64,000 nucleotides of DNA from Bacillus sp. MYb209 (GTDB taxonomy: Bacteria; Bacillota; Bacilli; Bacillales; Bacillaceae_G): assembly GCF_002975175.1 (NCBI RefSeq), contig NZ_PCNZ01000002.1:42210-106209 (forward strand), read 5' to 3'. Position numbers and translations under genes: made by a program. Each line of letters starts with the position of its first letter. Positions within the stretch are counted from its first letter, which is position 1. Positions 47,247-56,924 of this stretch are shown piece after piece. Under the pieces are notes generated by a model, which saw only the letters and a program-made list of their open reading frames with translations, did not search any database and was not told where the DNA came from.

Positions 47247-48529
47247 TGTTTGTAGATCAGGTCAAGATATATGTAAAAGGCGGCGACGGTGGTAACGGAA
47301 TGGTTGCGTATCGTCGTGAGAAGTATGTTCCAAAAGGTGGCCCAGCAGGTGGCGACGGTGGTAAAGGTGCAGATGTTGTTTTTGTTGTTGAGGAAGGCTT
47401 ACGTACATTAATGGACTTCCGCTACCAACGTCATTTCAAAGCTGATCGCGGTCAGCACGGAATGAGTAAAGGTCAGCACGGTCGTAAATCTGAAGATTTA
47501 ATCGTAAAGGTTCCACCAGGAACAATAGTGAAAGATGAAAAAACAGGTCAAATTCTTGCCGATTTAGTAACACATGAACAAACAGCTGTAATCGCAAGAG
47601 GTGGCCGTGGTGGCCGTGGTAACTCACGTTTCGCAACAGCAACGAATCCAGCGCCTGAAATCGCTGAGAACGGGGAACCAGGTCAAGAACGTGATGTCAT
47701 TCTAGAACTTAAAGTGCTAGCAGATGTTGGACTTGTTGGATTCCCAAGTGTAGGTAAATCTACATTATTATCTGTTGTATCATCAGCGCGTCCGAAAATT
47801 GCAGAATATCACTTTACAACAATCGTTCCGAATCTTGGTGTTGTTGAAACTAGTGATAACCGCAGTTTCGTTATGGCTGACCTTCCTGGACTAATTGAGG
47901 GGGCACATTCCGGTGTCGGACTTGGACACCAATTCTTACGTCATATCGAGCGTACACGTGTTATTGTGCATGTTATTGATATGTCTGGTTTAGAAGGACG
48001 TGACCCATATGAAGATTATGTCACAATCAATAATGAACTAAAAGAATACAATATGCGTTTAACTGAGCGTCCACAAGTTGTTGTTGCAAACAAAATGGAT
48101 ATGCCAGATGCAGAAGAAAACTTACAAGGATTTAAAGAGAAAGTGGGAGACGAAGTAAAAATCTTCCCAATCTCAGCTGTAGCGAAACAAGGTGTTCGTG
48201 ACTTGCTATTTGAAGTAGCGAACTTGTTAGAAACAACACCAGAATTCCCAATGTACGATGATGTAGAAGAATCTGAAGCAAGTGTAATGTACAAATTTGA
48301 ATCTGAAGCTAATTTTGAAATTACACGCGAAAGTGATGGTACATTTGTCATTTCTGGTTATGACATTGAGAAAACATTCAAGATGACAGACTTCTCACGT
48401 GATGAATCTGTACGTCGATTTGCTCGTCAAATGCGTGGTATGGGTATCGATGAAGCCCTTCGTGCACGTGGTGCTCAAGATGGAGATATTGTAAAAATTC
48501 TTGAATATCAATTTGAATTTATCGATTAA
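47246..48529 (+). CDS. obg: Obg, GTPase for ribosome maturation and stress/sporulation
   Basis: Essential GTPase linked to 50S assembly, the general stress response and sporulation start. The 427 residues have the glycine-rich Obg fold ([24 protein letters not shown]-like), G1 [10 protein letters not shown]3 [10 protein letters not shown]4 ANKMD and the C-terminal OCT domain. The start ATG 47246 overlaps the spo0B stop. The long upstream in-frame opening inside spo0B is not used. Confidence 0.98.
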   Translation: MFVDQVKIYVKGGDGGNGMVAYRREKYVPKGGPAGGDGGKGADVVFVVEEGLRTLMDFRYQRHFKADRGQHGMSKGQHGRKSEDLIVKVPPGTIVKDEKTGQILADLVTHEQTAVIARGGRGGRGNSRFATATNPAPEIAENGEPGQERDVILELKVLADVGLVGFPSVGKSTLLSVVSSARPKIAEYHFTTIVPNLGVVETSDNRSFVMADLPGLIEGAHSGVGLGHQFLRHIERTRVIVHVIDMSGLEGRDPYEDYVTINNELKEYNMRLTERPQVVVANKMDMPDAEENLQGFKEKVGDEVKIFPISAVAKQGVRDLLFEVANLLETTPEFPMYDDVEESEASVMYKFESEANFEITRESDGTFVISGYDIEKTFKMTDFSRDESVRRFARQMRGMGIDEALRARGAQDGDIVKILEYQFEFID

Positions 48530-48559
48530 GACTGCCGAAATATGGCGGTCTTTTTTTTT
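48528..48559 (+). terminator. spo0B-obg terminator
   Basis: AAGACTGCC (48528-48536) pairs with GGCGGTCTT (48544-48552), one G-U pair, then a long T-run. Confidence 0.9.
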
Positions 48560-48701
48560 CGCTATTTGAGTCCAGTAAAGATCCGATTCGCATAGGTGAA
48601 CCATAAGTCGATATAGGAAAAAATCCCCATTGATTAAAGTTTCAATTTATAATAGAAAAAGAAGTGACTTTAGGAGAATATTTTATGGGGAGAAAAGGAA
48701 C

Positions 48702-49409
48702 ATGTATAAAATATTAATTGTAGAAGATGATGAAAAAATTGCAGAAATATTAGAGGAGCATTTAGAAAGGTATGGATATCAATCTTTCAGAGTAAGCGAT
48801 TTACGGCATATAAAAGATGAGTTTGTAAAAGTAAGTCCTCATCTTGTGTTACTTGATATTAATTTACCATACTTTGATGGCTTCTACTGGTGCCGCCAAA
48901 TCCGCATTGTATCGAATGCGCCAATTATTTTCGTTTCTGCAAGGACAGGGGAAATGGATCAAGTGATGGCGATTGAGAATGGCGGGGATGATTATATTAC
49001 AAAGCCGTTCCATTTAGATATCGTAATGGCAAAGGTGAAGAGTGCACTTCGCCGCGGGTATGGTGAGTATGCTTTGGCCGCGGAAAGTGATTGTTTAGGT
49101 GTTAATGGATTGTTATTATTTCCATCACAGCACACAGTAGAGTGGAAAGGGCAACAAACTGAACTTACAAAAAATGAATTTTATTTATTAGAATGTTTAA
49201 TGAAACAAGCGAATCAATACGTGACACGTGAAGAGCTGTTAGAGGCCTTATGGGATGAAGTAGCTTTTGTTGATGATAATACATTAACTGTGAATGTAAA
49301 GCGTGTAAGGAAGAAATTAGAGGAGTTAGGTATTAAAAATGCAATTGTAACGAAACGTGGATACGGTTATGCGCTTCTTACAGAGTGGGGCGAAGGGCAT
49401 GAAGGCTAA
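48702..49409 (+). CDS. Bce-like response regulator (OmpR family)
   Basis: The 235-residue protein has a receiver domain (ILIVEDDEKIAEIL; phospho-acceptor Asp in LVLLDINLPYFDGF; Lys in YITKPFHL) and an OmpR-type winged helix (LTKNEFYLLECLMKQANQYVTREELLEALWDE). ATG 48702 is preceded by GGGGAGAAAAGGA; the frame is open further up without a site. It overlaps the kinase gene by 11 nt. Together with the kinase and the ABC genes behind it, it forms a BceRS-AB-like peptide-antibiotic sensing module (inference from architecture). Confidence 0.92.
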   Translation: MYKILIVEDDEKIAEILEEHLERYGYQSFRVSDLRHIKDEFVKVSPHLVLLDINLPYFDGFYWCRQIRIVSNAPIIFVSARTGEMDQVMAIENGGDDYITKPFHLDIVMAKVKSALRRGYGEYALAAESDCLGVNGLLLFPSQHTVEWKGQQTELTKNEFYLLECLMKQANQYVTREELLEALWDEVAFVDDNTLTVNVKRVRKKLEELGIKNAIVTKRGYGYALLTEWGEGHEG

Positions 49410-50481
49410 AAGTTACCTCATAGACCGCTTTTCTTTAATTCTTTCTTATATTGTAAGCCTTTGTTTATTTGGACTCGTATTGCAGTTACAAAGTCTTTTA
49501 GAAAAAAGATCAATTGATTGGAGTACGTGGTTATACGGACTGTTATTAGGGACAGTTGTGTTTACTGTATACCTCATTTACGATTACCGAAAACGAAGTG
49601 TGTTTTTAAAGAGAATCGAAAAATATGTTGCTGGCGGAAATACATTACATGATTCTTTACTTATTGATACTTCGTATACGGTAGAGCAAGAGATGGTCGT
49701 TGAGTCTTTTACGTTGCTAAGACAGCAATATATGAATGAAGTTCATAAACAGCATGCAAAAGAACAACAGCAAATGATATTTATGAACCAATGGATTCAT
49801 CAAATGAAAACACCAGTATCCGTTATTGAATTATTGTTACAGAAATATGGTAAGGAACACCGTGAAGCAAGGAGAACGATTGAAAGTATTCGTGAAGAAA
49901 ATAACCGTATTTTAAATGGGTTAGATTTAGCGTTACATATGGCGAGGTTAGATCAGTTTTCAAAAGACTATAAAGTAGAAGTAGTAAATGTTATAGATGT
50001 CATTCGAGATATTATTAATGAAAATAGAAAGTCTTTCATTCAATCTTCTGTATTTCCGAAAGTGATGTTTGAAGAAGATACTTGTATGGTTGCATCTGAT
50101 AGAAAATGGCTGAGTATTGCTATAGGTCAAATTGTTGTAAATGCAATTAAGTATACAAAAATTTCAGAAGCAGAGAAAAAAGAAATTCAATTTCAAATTG
50201 AAGAGAAGGATCAAAAGGTGTTACTGCATATTCGAGATAATGGAATTGGTATTCCAGAGCAAGATGTAAAGCGTATATTTGATCCGTTCTTTACGGGAGT
50301 AAACGGCCGTAAAACGAGGGAAGCAACTGGAATGGGTTTATATATTACGAAGGAAATTTGCGGTAATTTACATCATGGAATTTATGTACAATCAACAGAA
50401 GATGAAGGGACAACATTTACGTTCCAATTTGCAAAAGATGAAGAATATCATACATTAATGAGAAAAATGACAAAATTGTAA
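49399..50481 (+). CDS. Bce-like intramembrane-sensing histidine kinase
   Basis: The 360-residue protein has two N-terminal membrane helices with almost no extracellular loop (FSLILSYIVSLCLFGLVLQL and WLYGLLLGTVVFTVYLIYDY), the hallmark of BceS-type kinases that sense through their ABC transporter. The phospho-accepting His is in MNQWIHQMKTPVSVIELLL, and the ATP site has the N box (VVNAIKYTK), DNGIGI and GMGLYI. ATG 49399 has GAAGGG close before it. Confidence 0.9.
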   Translation: MKAKSYLIDRFSLILSYIVSLCLFGLVLQLQSLLEKRSIDWSTWLYGLLLGTVVFTVYLIYDYRKRSVFLKRIEKYVAGGNTLHDSLLIDTSYTVEQEMVVESFTLLRQQYMNEVHKQHAKEQQQMIFMNQWIHQMKTPVSVIELLLQKYGKEHREARRTIESIREENNRILNGLDLALHMARLDQFSKDYKVEVVNVIDVIRDIINENRKSFIQSSVFPKVMFEEDTCMVASDRKWLSIAIGQIVVNAIKYTKISEAEKKEIQFQIEEKDQKVLLHIRDNGIGIPEQDVKRIFDPFFTGVNGRKTREATGMGLYITKEICGNLHHGIYVQSTEDEGTTFTFQFAKDEEYHTLMRKMTKL

Positions 50482-50485
50482 GATA

Positions 50486-50499
50486 ACAAAACGTTTTGT
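50486..50499 (+). promoter_or_regulatory. Perfect palindrome between kinase and ABC genes
   Basis: ACAAAACGTTTTGT is a perfect 14-bp palindrome directly after the kinase stop, about 75 nt before the ABC start. No T-run follows at once, so it looks more like a protein-binding site than a terminator. A binding site for the response regulator next door is the natural guess. Confidence 0.45.
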
Positions 50500-50574
50500 A
50501 AGGGAAATCACTCGTTTCTTTTTCTTATTTTTCTTATAGTAAATGTAAGAAGAAAACACATAGGGGGATTAGAA

Positions 50575-51351
50575 ATGAGTGTTCTTGAAGTAAAAGGGTT
50601 AACGAAGGTGTACCAATCGAAAGGTTCAGTAGCGACGACTGCTTTAAATGATATAAATTTTAAAATTGAAGAAGGCGAATTTGTAGGAATTATGGGGCCT
50701 TCAGGGAGTGGTAAAACAACGCTTTTAAATTTATTAGCGACAATTGATAAGCAAACTTCAGGTCATGTACTTGTAAATGGTGAAGAAATTAATCAAATGC
50801 GTGCTGCAAAATTGGCGGAATTTCGCCGTACACATTTAGGATTCATTTTCCAAGATTTCAACTTACTTGATACGTTATCCATTAAAGAAAATATTATTTT
50901 GCCGCTTGTAATGGCGAAGAAATCTGTAAAAGAAATTGATGCGAAAGTACTTGAAATTGCGAGGTTTTTAAACATCGAAGAAATTTTAAATAAAAAAGTA
51001 TACGAAGTATCAGGCGGACAACAACAACGTGCAGCTGCTGCAAGGGCGATTATTCATGAACCAACGTTAATTTTAGCAGATGAGCCAACTGGAAACTTAG
51101 ATTCTAAGTCAGCTAAATCATTAATGGGAGCACTTCAAGATTTACATGAGCAAAAGAAAGTGACAATTGCAATGGTAACGCACGATCCGGTAGCAGCTAG
51201 CTATTGCGAACGTATTCTTTTCATACGCGATGGAGAAATTTTCTCGGAAATCCATAAAGGGAGAACGAAGCAAGCCTTTTTCCAAGAAATTTTAGACGTA
51301 CTTGCGATGTTAGGAGGAGAATATCATGAACTTTCGCCAGCTCGCGCTTAA
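50575..51351 (+). CDS. BceA-like ABC transporter ATPase
   Basis: The 258-residue ATPase has Walker A GPSGSGKTT, the Q-loop FIFQDFNLLDTL, the signature VSGGQQQR, Walker B LILADEPTGNLDSKS and the H-loop VTHD. The Q between the two GG parts of the signature and the length fit MacB/BceA-type ATPases. It follows the kinase with 93 nt holding the palindrome, and overlaps the first permease by 26 nt. One ATPase probably serves both permeases. Confidence 0.93.
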   Translation: MSVLEVKGLTKVYQSKGSVATTALNDINFKIEEGEFVGIMGPSGSGKTTLLNLLATIDKQTSGHVLVNGEEINQMRAAKLAEFRRTHLGFIFQDFNLLDTLSIKENIILPLVMAKKSVKEIDAKVLEIARFLNIEEILNKKVYEVSGGQQQRAAAARAIIHEPTLILADEPTGNLDSKSAKSLMGALQDLHEQKKVTIAMVTHDPVAASYCERILFIRDGEIFSEIHKGRTKQAFFQEILDVLAMLGGEYHELSPARA

Positions 51352-53248
51352 TAACGTAAAAGGAAATTGGCGTAATTATAAAGCATTCCTTATTAGTAGT
51401 TGTTTATCGATCGTAGTATTTTTCATGTATGCTTCCTTCATTTATCATCCAGATGTCGTAAGCGGTAATATTAGTATGAGGACGATGATTACAAAAGGAT
51501 TAGAATCGATGAATTATATTGTAGTCATCTTCTCAGCACTCTTTATTTTATATGCAAATTCAACGTTTTTACGAGCAAGAAAAAAAGAATTCGGTTTATT
51601 AACATTAATAGGTGGAACGAAGGCACAACTTGGCCGAATGATTATATTAGAGCAACTGATGTTAGGTAGTATTGCAATTGTAGTAGGTATTGGGATTGGA
51701 ATGCTTTGTTCAAAACTTTTCTTCCAAGCACTCAGTGTCTTACTAAAAATTGATAAAACACTGCCGCTTGTGTGGAATGGAAAAGCAGTTCTTATTACAG
51801 CTGGCGTATATTTTATCCTCTTTTTAATCCTATCATTGTTTAGTGTTTGGACAGTAGGGCGCTTGCAAATTATTGATTTATTAAGAGAAGCAAGAAAACA
51901 AAAAGTAGAGCCTTTTGCATTTACATGGTTAGGTGTAGTCGGTATAGGCTGTATTATTGCGGCGTATATACTCTGTTTCCAAGTAACAATTATGAATTTT
52001 ATTATGTATTTCTTACCAATTGTAGGACTGACGATTGGCGGAACGTATTTACTATTTACGCAAGGTAGTACAGTCGTATTAAAAGCATTGCAAAAAAGAA
52101 AACAATCTTTTTATACGTATCCAAATATGTTTGTACTTAGCAATCTTATTTATAAAATGAAAGATAATGCTCGTTTTCTATTTGTCATTTCTATCATTAC
52201 AGCAGTTGTTTCTTCAGCAGTTGGTACGCTTTATGTATATTTTGAAAATATGAGTGCGAAAACGGTAGACCTTACGCCACATGCTATTTCATATGAAGAA
52301 AAGGGTATAAATACGCATACCATTATTGACGAGGAAAAAGTACAAGGATTATTAAAAAAGAATGGGTTTGAAGATGCACGAAAAATAAACTACGTAAAAC
52401 TACCTGCAACGCAGAAAATAACGTTCTTTAACAGTGAACATGAAGTGCCAACAGCGATTGTTTCAGAGAAAGAATATAATGCGGAAGTACGCAAACAAAA
52501 AAGGGAAGAAGTTAGAGAAGTTCATAATGCACCAGGTAGTGCGACGATGATCATGAGTGATATGACAAATGATCTAGTGAAGATAGATCGTACGAAGCCA
52601 TATGAAATTGCAATTAATGGGCAAAAACAGTCTGTGCAGTTAAATGAACCAACTTCATATTCTGTTTTTAATGATGACGAATATCTTATTGTGAATGATC
52701 AAGATTTTGAGAAATATGCAAAGCTCGTACCAGACGGAGAAAAGACGAAATATTATGGTTGTTATATTGAAGATTGGAAAAGTACCGAAAATCTTGTGCT
52801 AGATTTAAAAAAGGAAATTGCGCCAGAAAAGCAAGGAGAACTGAAAAATTCAGTGTTTGCTTATAAAGATATAAGAGAATCCGGAGCGATTACAATGTTC
52901 ATCGGTTTCTTCGTAGCAGTACTGTTCTTCTTCTTCGCTTGTAGCATGACATACTTTAAATGGTTTAATGATAAAGAACAAGATCGTATTCAATTTAAGT
53001 CATTAAAAAGAATTGGTATGACAGATAAAGAAATTCGTAAAATTGCAATTCGACAAATGGGTGTTATCTTCTTTATCCCAATTTTAATCGGTACAATTCA
53101 TAGTGGATTTGCCCTTCATACGTTAGGGAAAATGCTTTATATTGATTTATGGAAATCAGGTGCGATTGTAATTGGAGCATATATTTTAGCTTCTGCCATT
53201 TACTTTATGATCGCTCAAAGAGGATATTTAAAACACGTAAAAAGCTAG
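51326..53248 (+). CDS. BceB-like ABC permease 1
   Basis: The 640-residue FtsX-type permease starts MNFRQLALNNVKGNWRNYKAFL and has about ten membrane helices, with a large hydrophilic domain (about residues 310-515) between helices in the second half, the BceB layout in which that domain is extracellular and binds peptide antibiotics. It starts inside the ATPase gene with GGAGGAG before ATG 51326. A hairpin covers its stop region. It is paralogous to the next gene. Confidence 0.92.
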   Translation: MNFRQLALNNVKGNWRNYKAFLISSCLSIVVFFMYASFIYHPDVVSGNISMRTMITKGLESMNYIVVIFSALFILYANSTFLRARKKEFGLLTLIGGTKAQLGRMIILEQLMLGSIAIVVGIGIGMLCSKLFFQALSVLLKIDKTLPLVWNGKAVLITAGVYFILFLILSLFSVWTVGRLQIIDLLREARKQKVEPFAFTWLGVVGIGCIIAAYILCFQVTIMNFIMYFLPIVGLTIGGTYLLFTQGSTVVLKALQKRKQSFYTYPNMFVLSNLIYKMKDNARFLFVISIITAVVSSAVGTLYVYFENMSAKTVDLTPHAISYEEKGINTHTIIDEEKVQGLLKKNGFEDARKINYVKLPATQKITFFNSEHEVPTAIVSEKEYNAEVRKQKREEVREVHNAPGSATMIMSDMTNDLVKIDRTKPYEIAINGQKQSVQLNEPTSYSVFNDDEYLIVNDQDFEKYAKLVPDGEKTKYYGCYIEDWKSTENLVLDLKKEIAPEKQGELKNSVFAYKDIRESGAITMFIGFFVAVLFFFFACSMTYFKWFNDKEQDRIQFKSLKRIGMTDKEIRKIAIRQMGVIFFIPILIGTIHSGFALHTLGKMLYIDLWKSGAIVIGAYILASAIYFMIAQRGYLKHVKS

Positions 53249-53266
53249 GGAAACCTCTAGCTTTTT
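53241..53266 (+). terminator. Hairpin between the two permeases
   Basis: AAAGCTAG (53241-53248) pairs with CTAGCTTT (53257-53264), followed by TT then ACC. It overlaps the permease 1 stop. The short tail suggests partial termination, which would lower permease 2 expression. Confidence 0.6.
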
Positions 53267-53297
53267 ACCTATGTAGTAAGTTACAGGAGGACGGTAG

Positions 53298-55211
53298 ATG
53301 AACATTAGGCAACTAGCGATGCAAAATATAAAGGGGAATTGGCGTAATTATAAAGTGTTTTTCTTAAGTAGTTGTTTTGCAATATTTGCGTCTTTTGCAT
53401 ACATGTCTGTTATTGTACATCCGTATATGCAAGAGACAATGTGGTATCAAAATGTACGCTGGGGACTTATCATATGTAACATTATAATTATTTCTTTTTT
53501 CGTCGTATTTATTTTGTATGCTACTTCTATTTTCATAGAAGCACGTAAGAAAGAATTAGGACTATATATGTTAATGGGAGCAACGAAATCTAACGTAATA
53601 GGAGTGATTATGACCGAGCAAATATTAATTGGGATTTTCGCTAATATTTTCGGTATTGGGCTTGGAATGATCTTTTTGAAACTCTTTTTTATGGTATTTA
53701 GCATGTTACTTCGCCTTCCGAAAGAACTCCCTGTCATATTTGACGTGAGAGCGATTGGTGTGACTTTTGTTACATATATGGTCGTATTTATTTTCTTATC
53801 TTTTATAAGTGCTTTACGTATATGGAATATAAAAATCATTCGGTTATTAAAAGAATTTCGTACGGATAAAAGAGAAGCGAAAACATCAAAGTGGCTTTGT
53901 TTATTTGGTTTTGTTTGTTTAGGGGTGGGGTATACGCTAGCGCTACAAGTGACGATGCCAACGATAGCATTATACTTTTTTCCTGTTGTTATATTAATTT
54001 CTTTTGGAACGTATTTCTCATTTACACACGGCGTTACACAAATATTAGAAATGATAAAACGAAATAAAAAGATTATGTATACATATCCGTATTTGTTTAT
54101 AGTGAATCAATTATCACATCGAATGAAGGAAAATGGTCGCTTTTTCTTCATGCTGTCTATGGCAACGACGTTTGTAGTTACTGCAACAGGTACAGTGTTC
54201 TTATATTTTTCTAGTATGCAAGATATGTGGCGGGACGGAGGAGTACACTCATTTTCGTACATAGAAAAAGGTACTTCTACTCATGAAGTCTTTGAGGAAG
54301 GTGCGGTTGAAAAATTACTGCATCAATATGGATATGATGATTTTCAATATATGAGTTTTGTTGGAGTGTATGCATCTTTTCAGTCCAATAAGGGAGAAAC
54401 AGAAGTGGCACCGCTTATGAAGGAAAGTGAATACAATCAAGAGGCGCGAAAACAAAAACAGAAAACGTATCATCCTAAAAAAGGAACAGTTACGCTTGTT
54501 TATTATAATAAACGCAATCATCCAAATGTATATAATCAAAAAGAGATTCAATTACAAGTAATGAATCAAACGTATCCATTCGCATTTAACGGTCAGAAAG
54601 AAGGGGTACAATTTAACTATCACCCCGCGTACATTAATGGTCTGTTTTTCGTCATGAATGATGAAGATTTTGACAGTATAGCAAATACAATTCCGGATTC
54701 TGAAAAAATGATATATAGAGGCTACACATTGCCAAATATCGAAAATACGAAAGGATTAAATGCAGATTTACGGAAACATATGAAACAAGATACGAATGAT
54801 GCGTTTCGAAGTAATATGGAGTTATATGTGAATATGAAAGAGTTCGGTGATATAACTCTATTTGTAGGCTCATTCATTAGTATATTATTCTTCCTTACTT
54901 CATGTAGCATCGTATATTTTAAATGGTTTCATAATATTGCATCGGATCGTAAGCAGTACGGGGCACTCTCTAAACTTGGAATGACGAAGGAAGAAGTGTG
55001 GAAGATTTCTCGTTGGCAATTGTGTATGCTATTTTTTGCGCCAATTATAGTAGGGAGTATGCATAGTGCTGTTGCGTTATATACGTTTCATAATACTGTC
55101 TTTATGGACGGTTCATTAAGAAAAGTAGGCTTGTTCATTCTGTTTTATATTTCTGCATGTATCATCTATTTCTTCTTCGCTCAAAGAGAATATAGAAAAC
55201 ATATAGACTAG
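53298..55211 (+). CDS. BceB-like ABC permease 2
   Basis: The 637-residue permease starts MNIRQLAMQNIKGNWRNYKVFF, nearly the same as permease 1, and ends in the same way (FFFAQREYRKHID against YFMIAQRGYLKHVKS). Membrane layout and the large extracellular domain (about residues 310-510) are kept, but that domain differs in sequence, so the pair has diverged most where substrates should bind. ATG 53298 has ACAGGAGGACG before it. There is no second ATPase. Confidence 0.92.
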   Translation: MNIRQLAMQNIKGNWRNYKVFFLSSCFAIFASFAYMSVIVHPYMQETMWYQNVRWGLIICNIIIISFFVVFILYATSIFIEARKKELGLYMLMGATKSNVIGVIMTEQILIGIFANIFGIGLGMIFLKLFFMVFSMLLRLPKELPVIFDVRAIGVTFVTYMVVFIFLSFISALRIWNIKIIRLLKEFRTDKREAKTSKWLCLFGFVCLGVGYTLALQVTMPTIALYFFPVVILISFGTYFSFTHGVTQILEMIKRNKKIMYTYPYLFIVNQLSHRMKENGRFFFMLSMATTFVVTATGTVFLYFSSMQDMWRDGGVHSFSYIEKGTSTHEVFEEGAVEKLLHQYGYDDFQYMSFVGVYASFQSNKGETEVAPLMKESEYNQEARKQKQKTYHPKKGTVTLVYYNKRNHPNVYNQKEIQLQVMNQTYPFAFNGQKEGVQFNYHPAYINGLFFVMNDEDFDSIANTIPDSEKMIYRGYTLPNIENTKGLNADLRKHMKQDTNDAFRSNMELYVNMKEFGDITLFVGSFISILFFLTSCSIVYFKWFHNIASDRKQYGALSKLGMTKEEVWKISRWQLCMLFFAPIIVGSMHSAVALYTFHNTVFMDGSLRKVGLFILFYISACIIYFFFAQREYRKHID

Positions 55212-55229
55212 TGAAGACTAGTATTTTTT
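55207..55229 (+). terminator. Weak terminator after permease 2
   Basis: ACTAGT (55207-55212), GAAG loop, ACTAGT (55217-55222), then ATTTTTTA. The stem is short. Confidence 0.55.
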
Positions 55230-55307
55230 AAATATTCGAAATTTACATAGAAGAATATAAAAAATTATGGTATAACAGTAAGAAAACGAAAAAGAGGGGA
55301 AAAGACG

Positions 55308-56159
55308 ATGATTCGAGTAGGATATTTAGGACCAGAGGCAACATTTACAAATATGGCGGTGAGTCGTTTTTTTCCGGAAGCAGAGCATGTACCGTATCGA
55401 ACGATTCCTGATTGTATTGATGCAGCTGCAAATGAAAATGTAGATTTCGCAGTTGTACCATTAGAAAACGCCATAGAAGGTTCAGTTAATATAACAGTTG
55501 ACTATCTCGTACATGAGCAACCACTTTCCATTGTAGGAGAAATTACGGTACCAATTCAGCAACATTTACTTGTACACCCACAGTACGAAGAAGTGTGGAA
55601 AGAAGTATACGCTGTACATTCTCATCCGCATGCCATTGCACAGTGTCATAAATTTTTAAATGAGGAATTAAAAGGCGTAACAGTTCGAGATATGACATCA
55701 ACAAGCGCTGCTGCGCAATATGTGAAAGAACATTCTGAAGAAAAAGTTGCCGCCATTGCAAATGAAGCAGCGGCAGAAAAGTACGGATTAACAGTTGTAA
55801 GACGTGACATTCATACGCATAAAAACAACCATACGCGTTTCCTTGTTCTGCATAAGAAAAAGAAAGCAGTACTCCCAAACAACGGAGAAAATCGCGGAGA
55901 GAAAACGACGCTTATGATAACGTTACCTGCGGATTATGCAGGAGCGCTATATCAAGTGTTATCAGCTTTCGCATGGAGAAAATTAAACTTATCAAAAATC
56001 GAATCTCGCCCTATGAAAACAGGTCTTGGAAATTACTTTTTCTTAATCGATGTCGATAAAGCATACGATGACGTATTATTGCCAGGTGTAACGATGGAAC
56101 TTGAAGCACTCGGTTTTTCTGTTACTGTTCTGGGGAGTTATTCTTCTTATTGGTTGTAG
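55308..56159 (+). CDS. pheA: Prephenate dehydratase
   Basis: It converts prephenate to phenylpyruvate in phenylalanine synthesis. The 283 residues show the catalytic domain (VGYLGPEATFTNMA, VVPLENAIEGSVNITVDYL, TSTSAAAQYV, NNHTRFLVL) and a C-terminal ACT domain (PADYAGALYQVLSAFAWRKLNLSKIESRP-like), where ESRP binds Phe for feedback inhibition. It lies downstream of obg; in B. subtilis pheB sits between them, and here the Bce-like module does. Confidence 0.96.
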   Translation: MIRVGYLGPEATFTNMAVSRFFPEAEHVPYRTIPDCIDAAANENVDFAVVPLENAIEGSVNITVDYLVHEQPLSIVGEITVPIQQHLLVHPQYEEVWKEVYAVHSHPHAIAQCHKFLNEELKGVTVRDMTSTSAAAQYVKEHSEEKVAAIANEAAAEKYGLTVVRRDIHTHKNNHTRFLVLHKKKKAVLPNNGENRGEKTTLMITLPADYAGALYQVLSAFAWRKLNLSKIESRPMKTGLGNYFFLIDVDKAYDDVLLPGVTMELEALGFSVTVLGSYSSYWL

Positions 56160-56167
56160 TGATAAAT

Positions 56168-56199
56168 AAAATCCCACCTGCAAAGGGTGGGATTTTTTA
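56168..56199. terminator. Bidirectional terminator between pheA and the MOSC gene
   Basis: AAATCCCACC (56168-56177) pairs with GGTGGGATTT (56186-56195), with T and A flanks suited to both converging genes. Confidence 0.85.
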
Positions 56200-56844
56200 T
56201 TTTAACTTCGCAAGACGATCCGCTAACTGCCCACGCCAAACATCAGCTAGTTCTGGAACCTCAAGAATTTTTTCAAGGCCAACTTTATCTTTTCTATTAT
56301 GAAAATATATTTCGTTAGAGAAAAGAACAGATACATTGCTTGGATGACGCTCTAATAATGTGATTTTAGAATCTTTACGCACGGTACCTTCTTGTAGAAC
56401 TCGGCATAAGTATCCAGTATATCCAGTTGCTACAATACGTGGCAAAATACCAGGAATGCCAAGACGTTTTGAAATCGTACTACAAGGTACTCGAGCTTGT
56501 GTTACTTGAATGATCGCGTCGCCTAATTGATATGTATCTCCGATGCAAATATCACGTTCTAACATATTTGTTACTGTAATGTTTTCGCCAAATGTGGAAG
56601 CTGGAAGTGTTGTTTGAAATTCTTCTTCCCATAGTGAGTAATGTTCATACGGATAAATACAAACAGCGCGGTCAGGTCCACCGTGATGTTTTAAATCGGC
56701 TACATCATCACCAAGGAATCCATCCTTTGAGAGGAAAGCTTCTTCTATAGGCTCTTTACATATACCAGTGATCATTTCTTTATCTTCGTTATATTTCATT
56801 TGTTTCGGTTTACCGGTGCTAAAGTGAACGAGTTCAATTCCCAT
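56197..56844 (-). CDS. MOSC-domain protein (YflK/YiiM-like)
   Basis: The 215-residue protein has the MOSC core: FLGDDVADLKHHGGPDRAVCIYPYEHYSLWEEE, PASTFGENITVTNM, and the conserved cysteine in TQARVPCSTISKRLG. A C-terminal helical part (EKILEVPELADVWRGQLADRL) fits the YiiM/3-alpha type. Such proteins are thought to carry molybdenum-cofactor sulfur or to take part in detoxifying N-hydroxylated bases; the role here is not clear. Start 56844 has AAAGGAGAT before it. Confidence 0.85.
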   Translation of the reverse strand: MGIELVHFSTGKPKQMKYNEDKEMITGICKEPIEEAFLSKDGFLGDDVADLKHHGGPDRAVCIYPYEHYSLWEEEFQTTLPASTFGENITVTNMLERDICIGDTYQLGDAIIQVTQARVPCSTISKRLGIPGILPRIVATGYTGYLCRVLQEGTVRKDSKITLLERHPSNVSVLFSNEIYFHNRKDKVGLEKILEVPELADVWRGQLADRLAKLK

Positions 56845-56884
56845 ATTTGATCTCCTTTACAATTGATTACAATATTATATCATT

Positions 56885-56921
56885 AAAAAAGCACAGAGAA
56901 TGATGAAAACCTCTGTGCTTT
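56885..56921 (-). terminator. nadS-niaR terminator
   Basis: On the minus strand AAAGCACAGAGG..CTCTGTGC is followed by a T-run (the A-run at 56885-56890). Arms lie at 56891-56898 and 56911-56918. Confidence 0.82.
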
Positions 56922-56924
56922 ACA

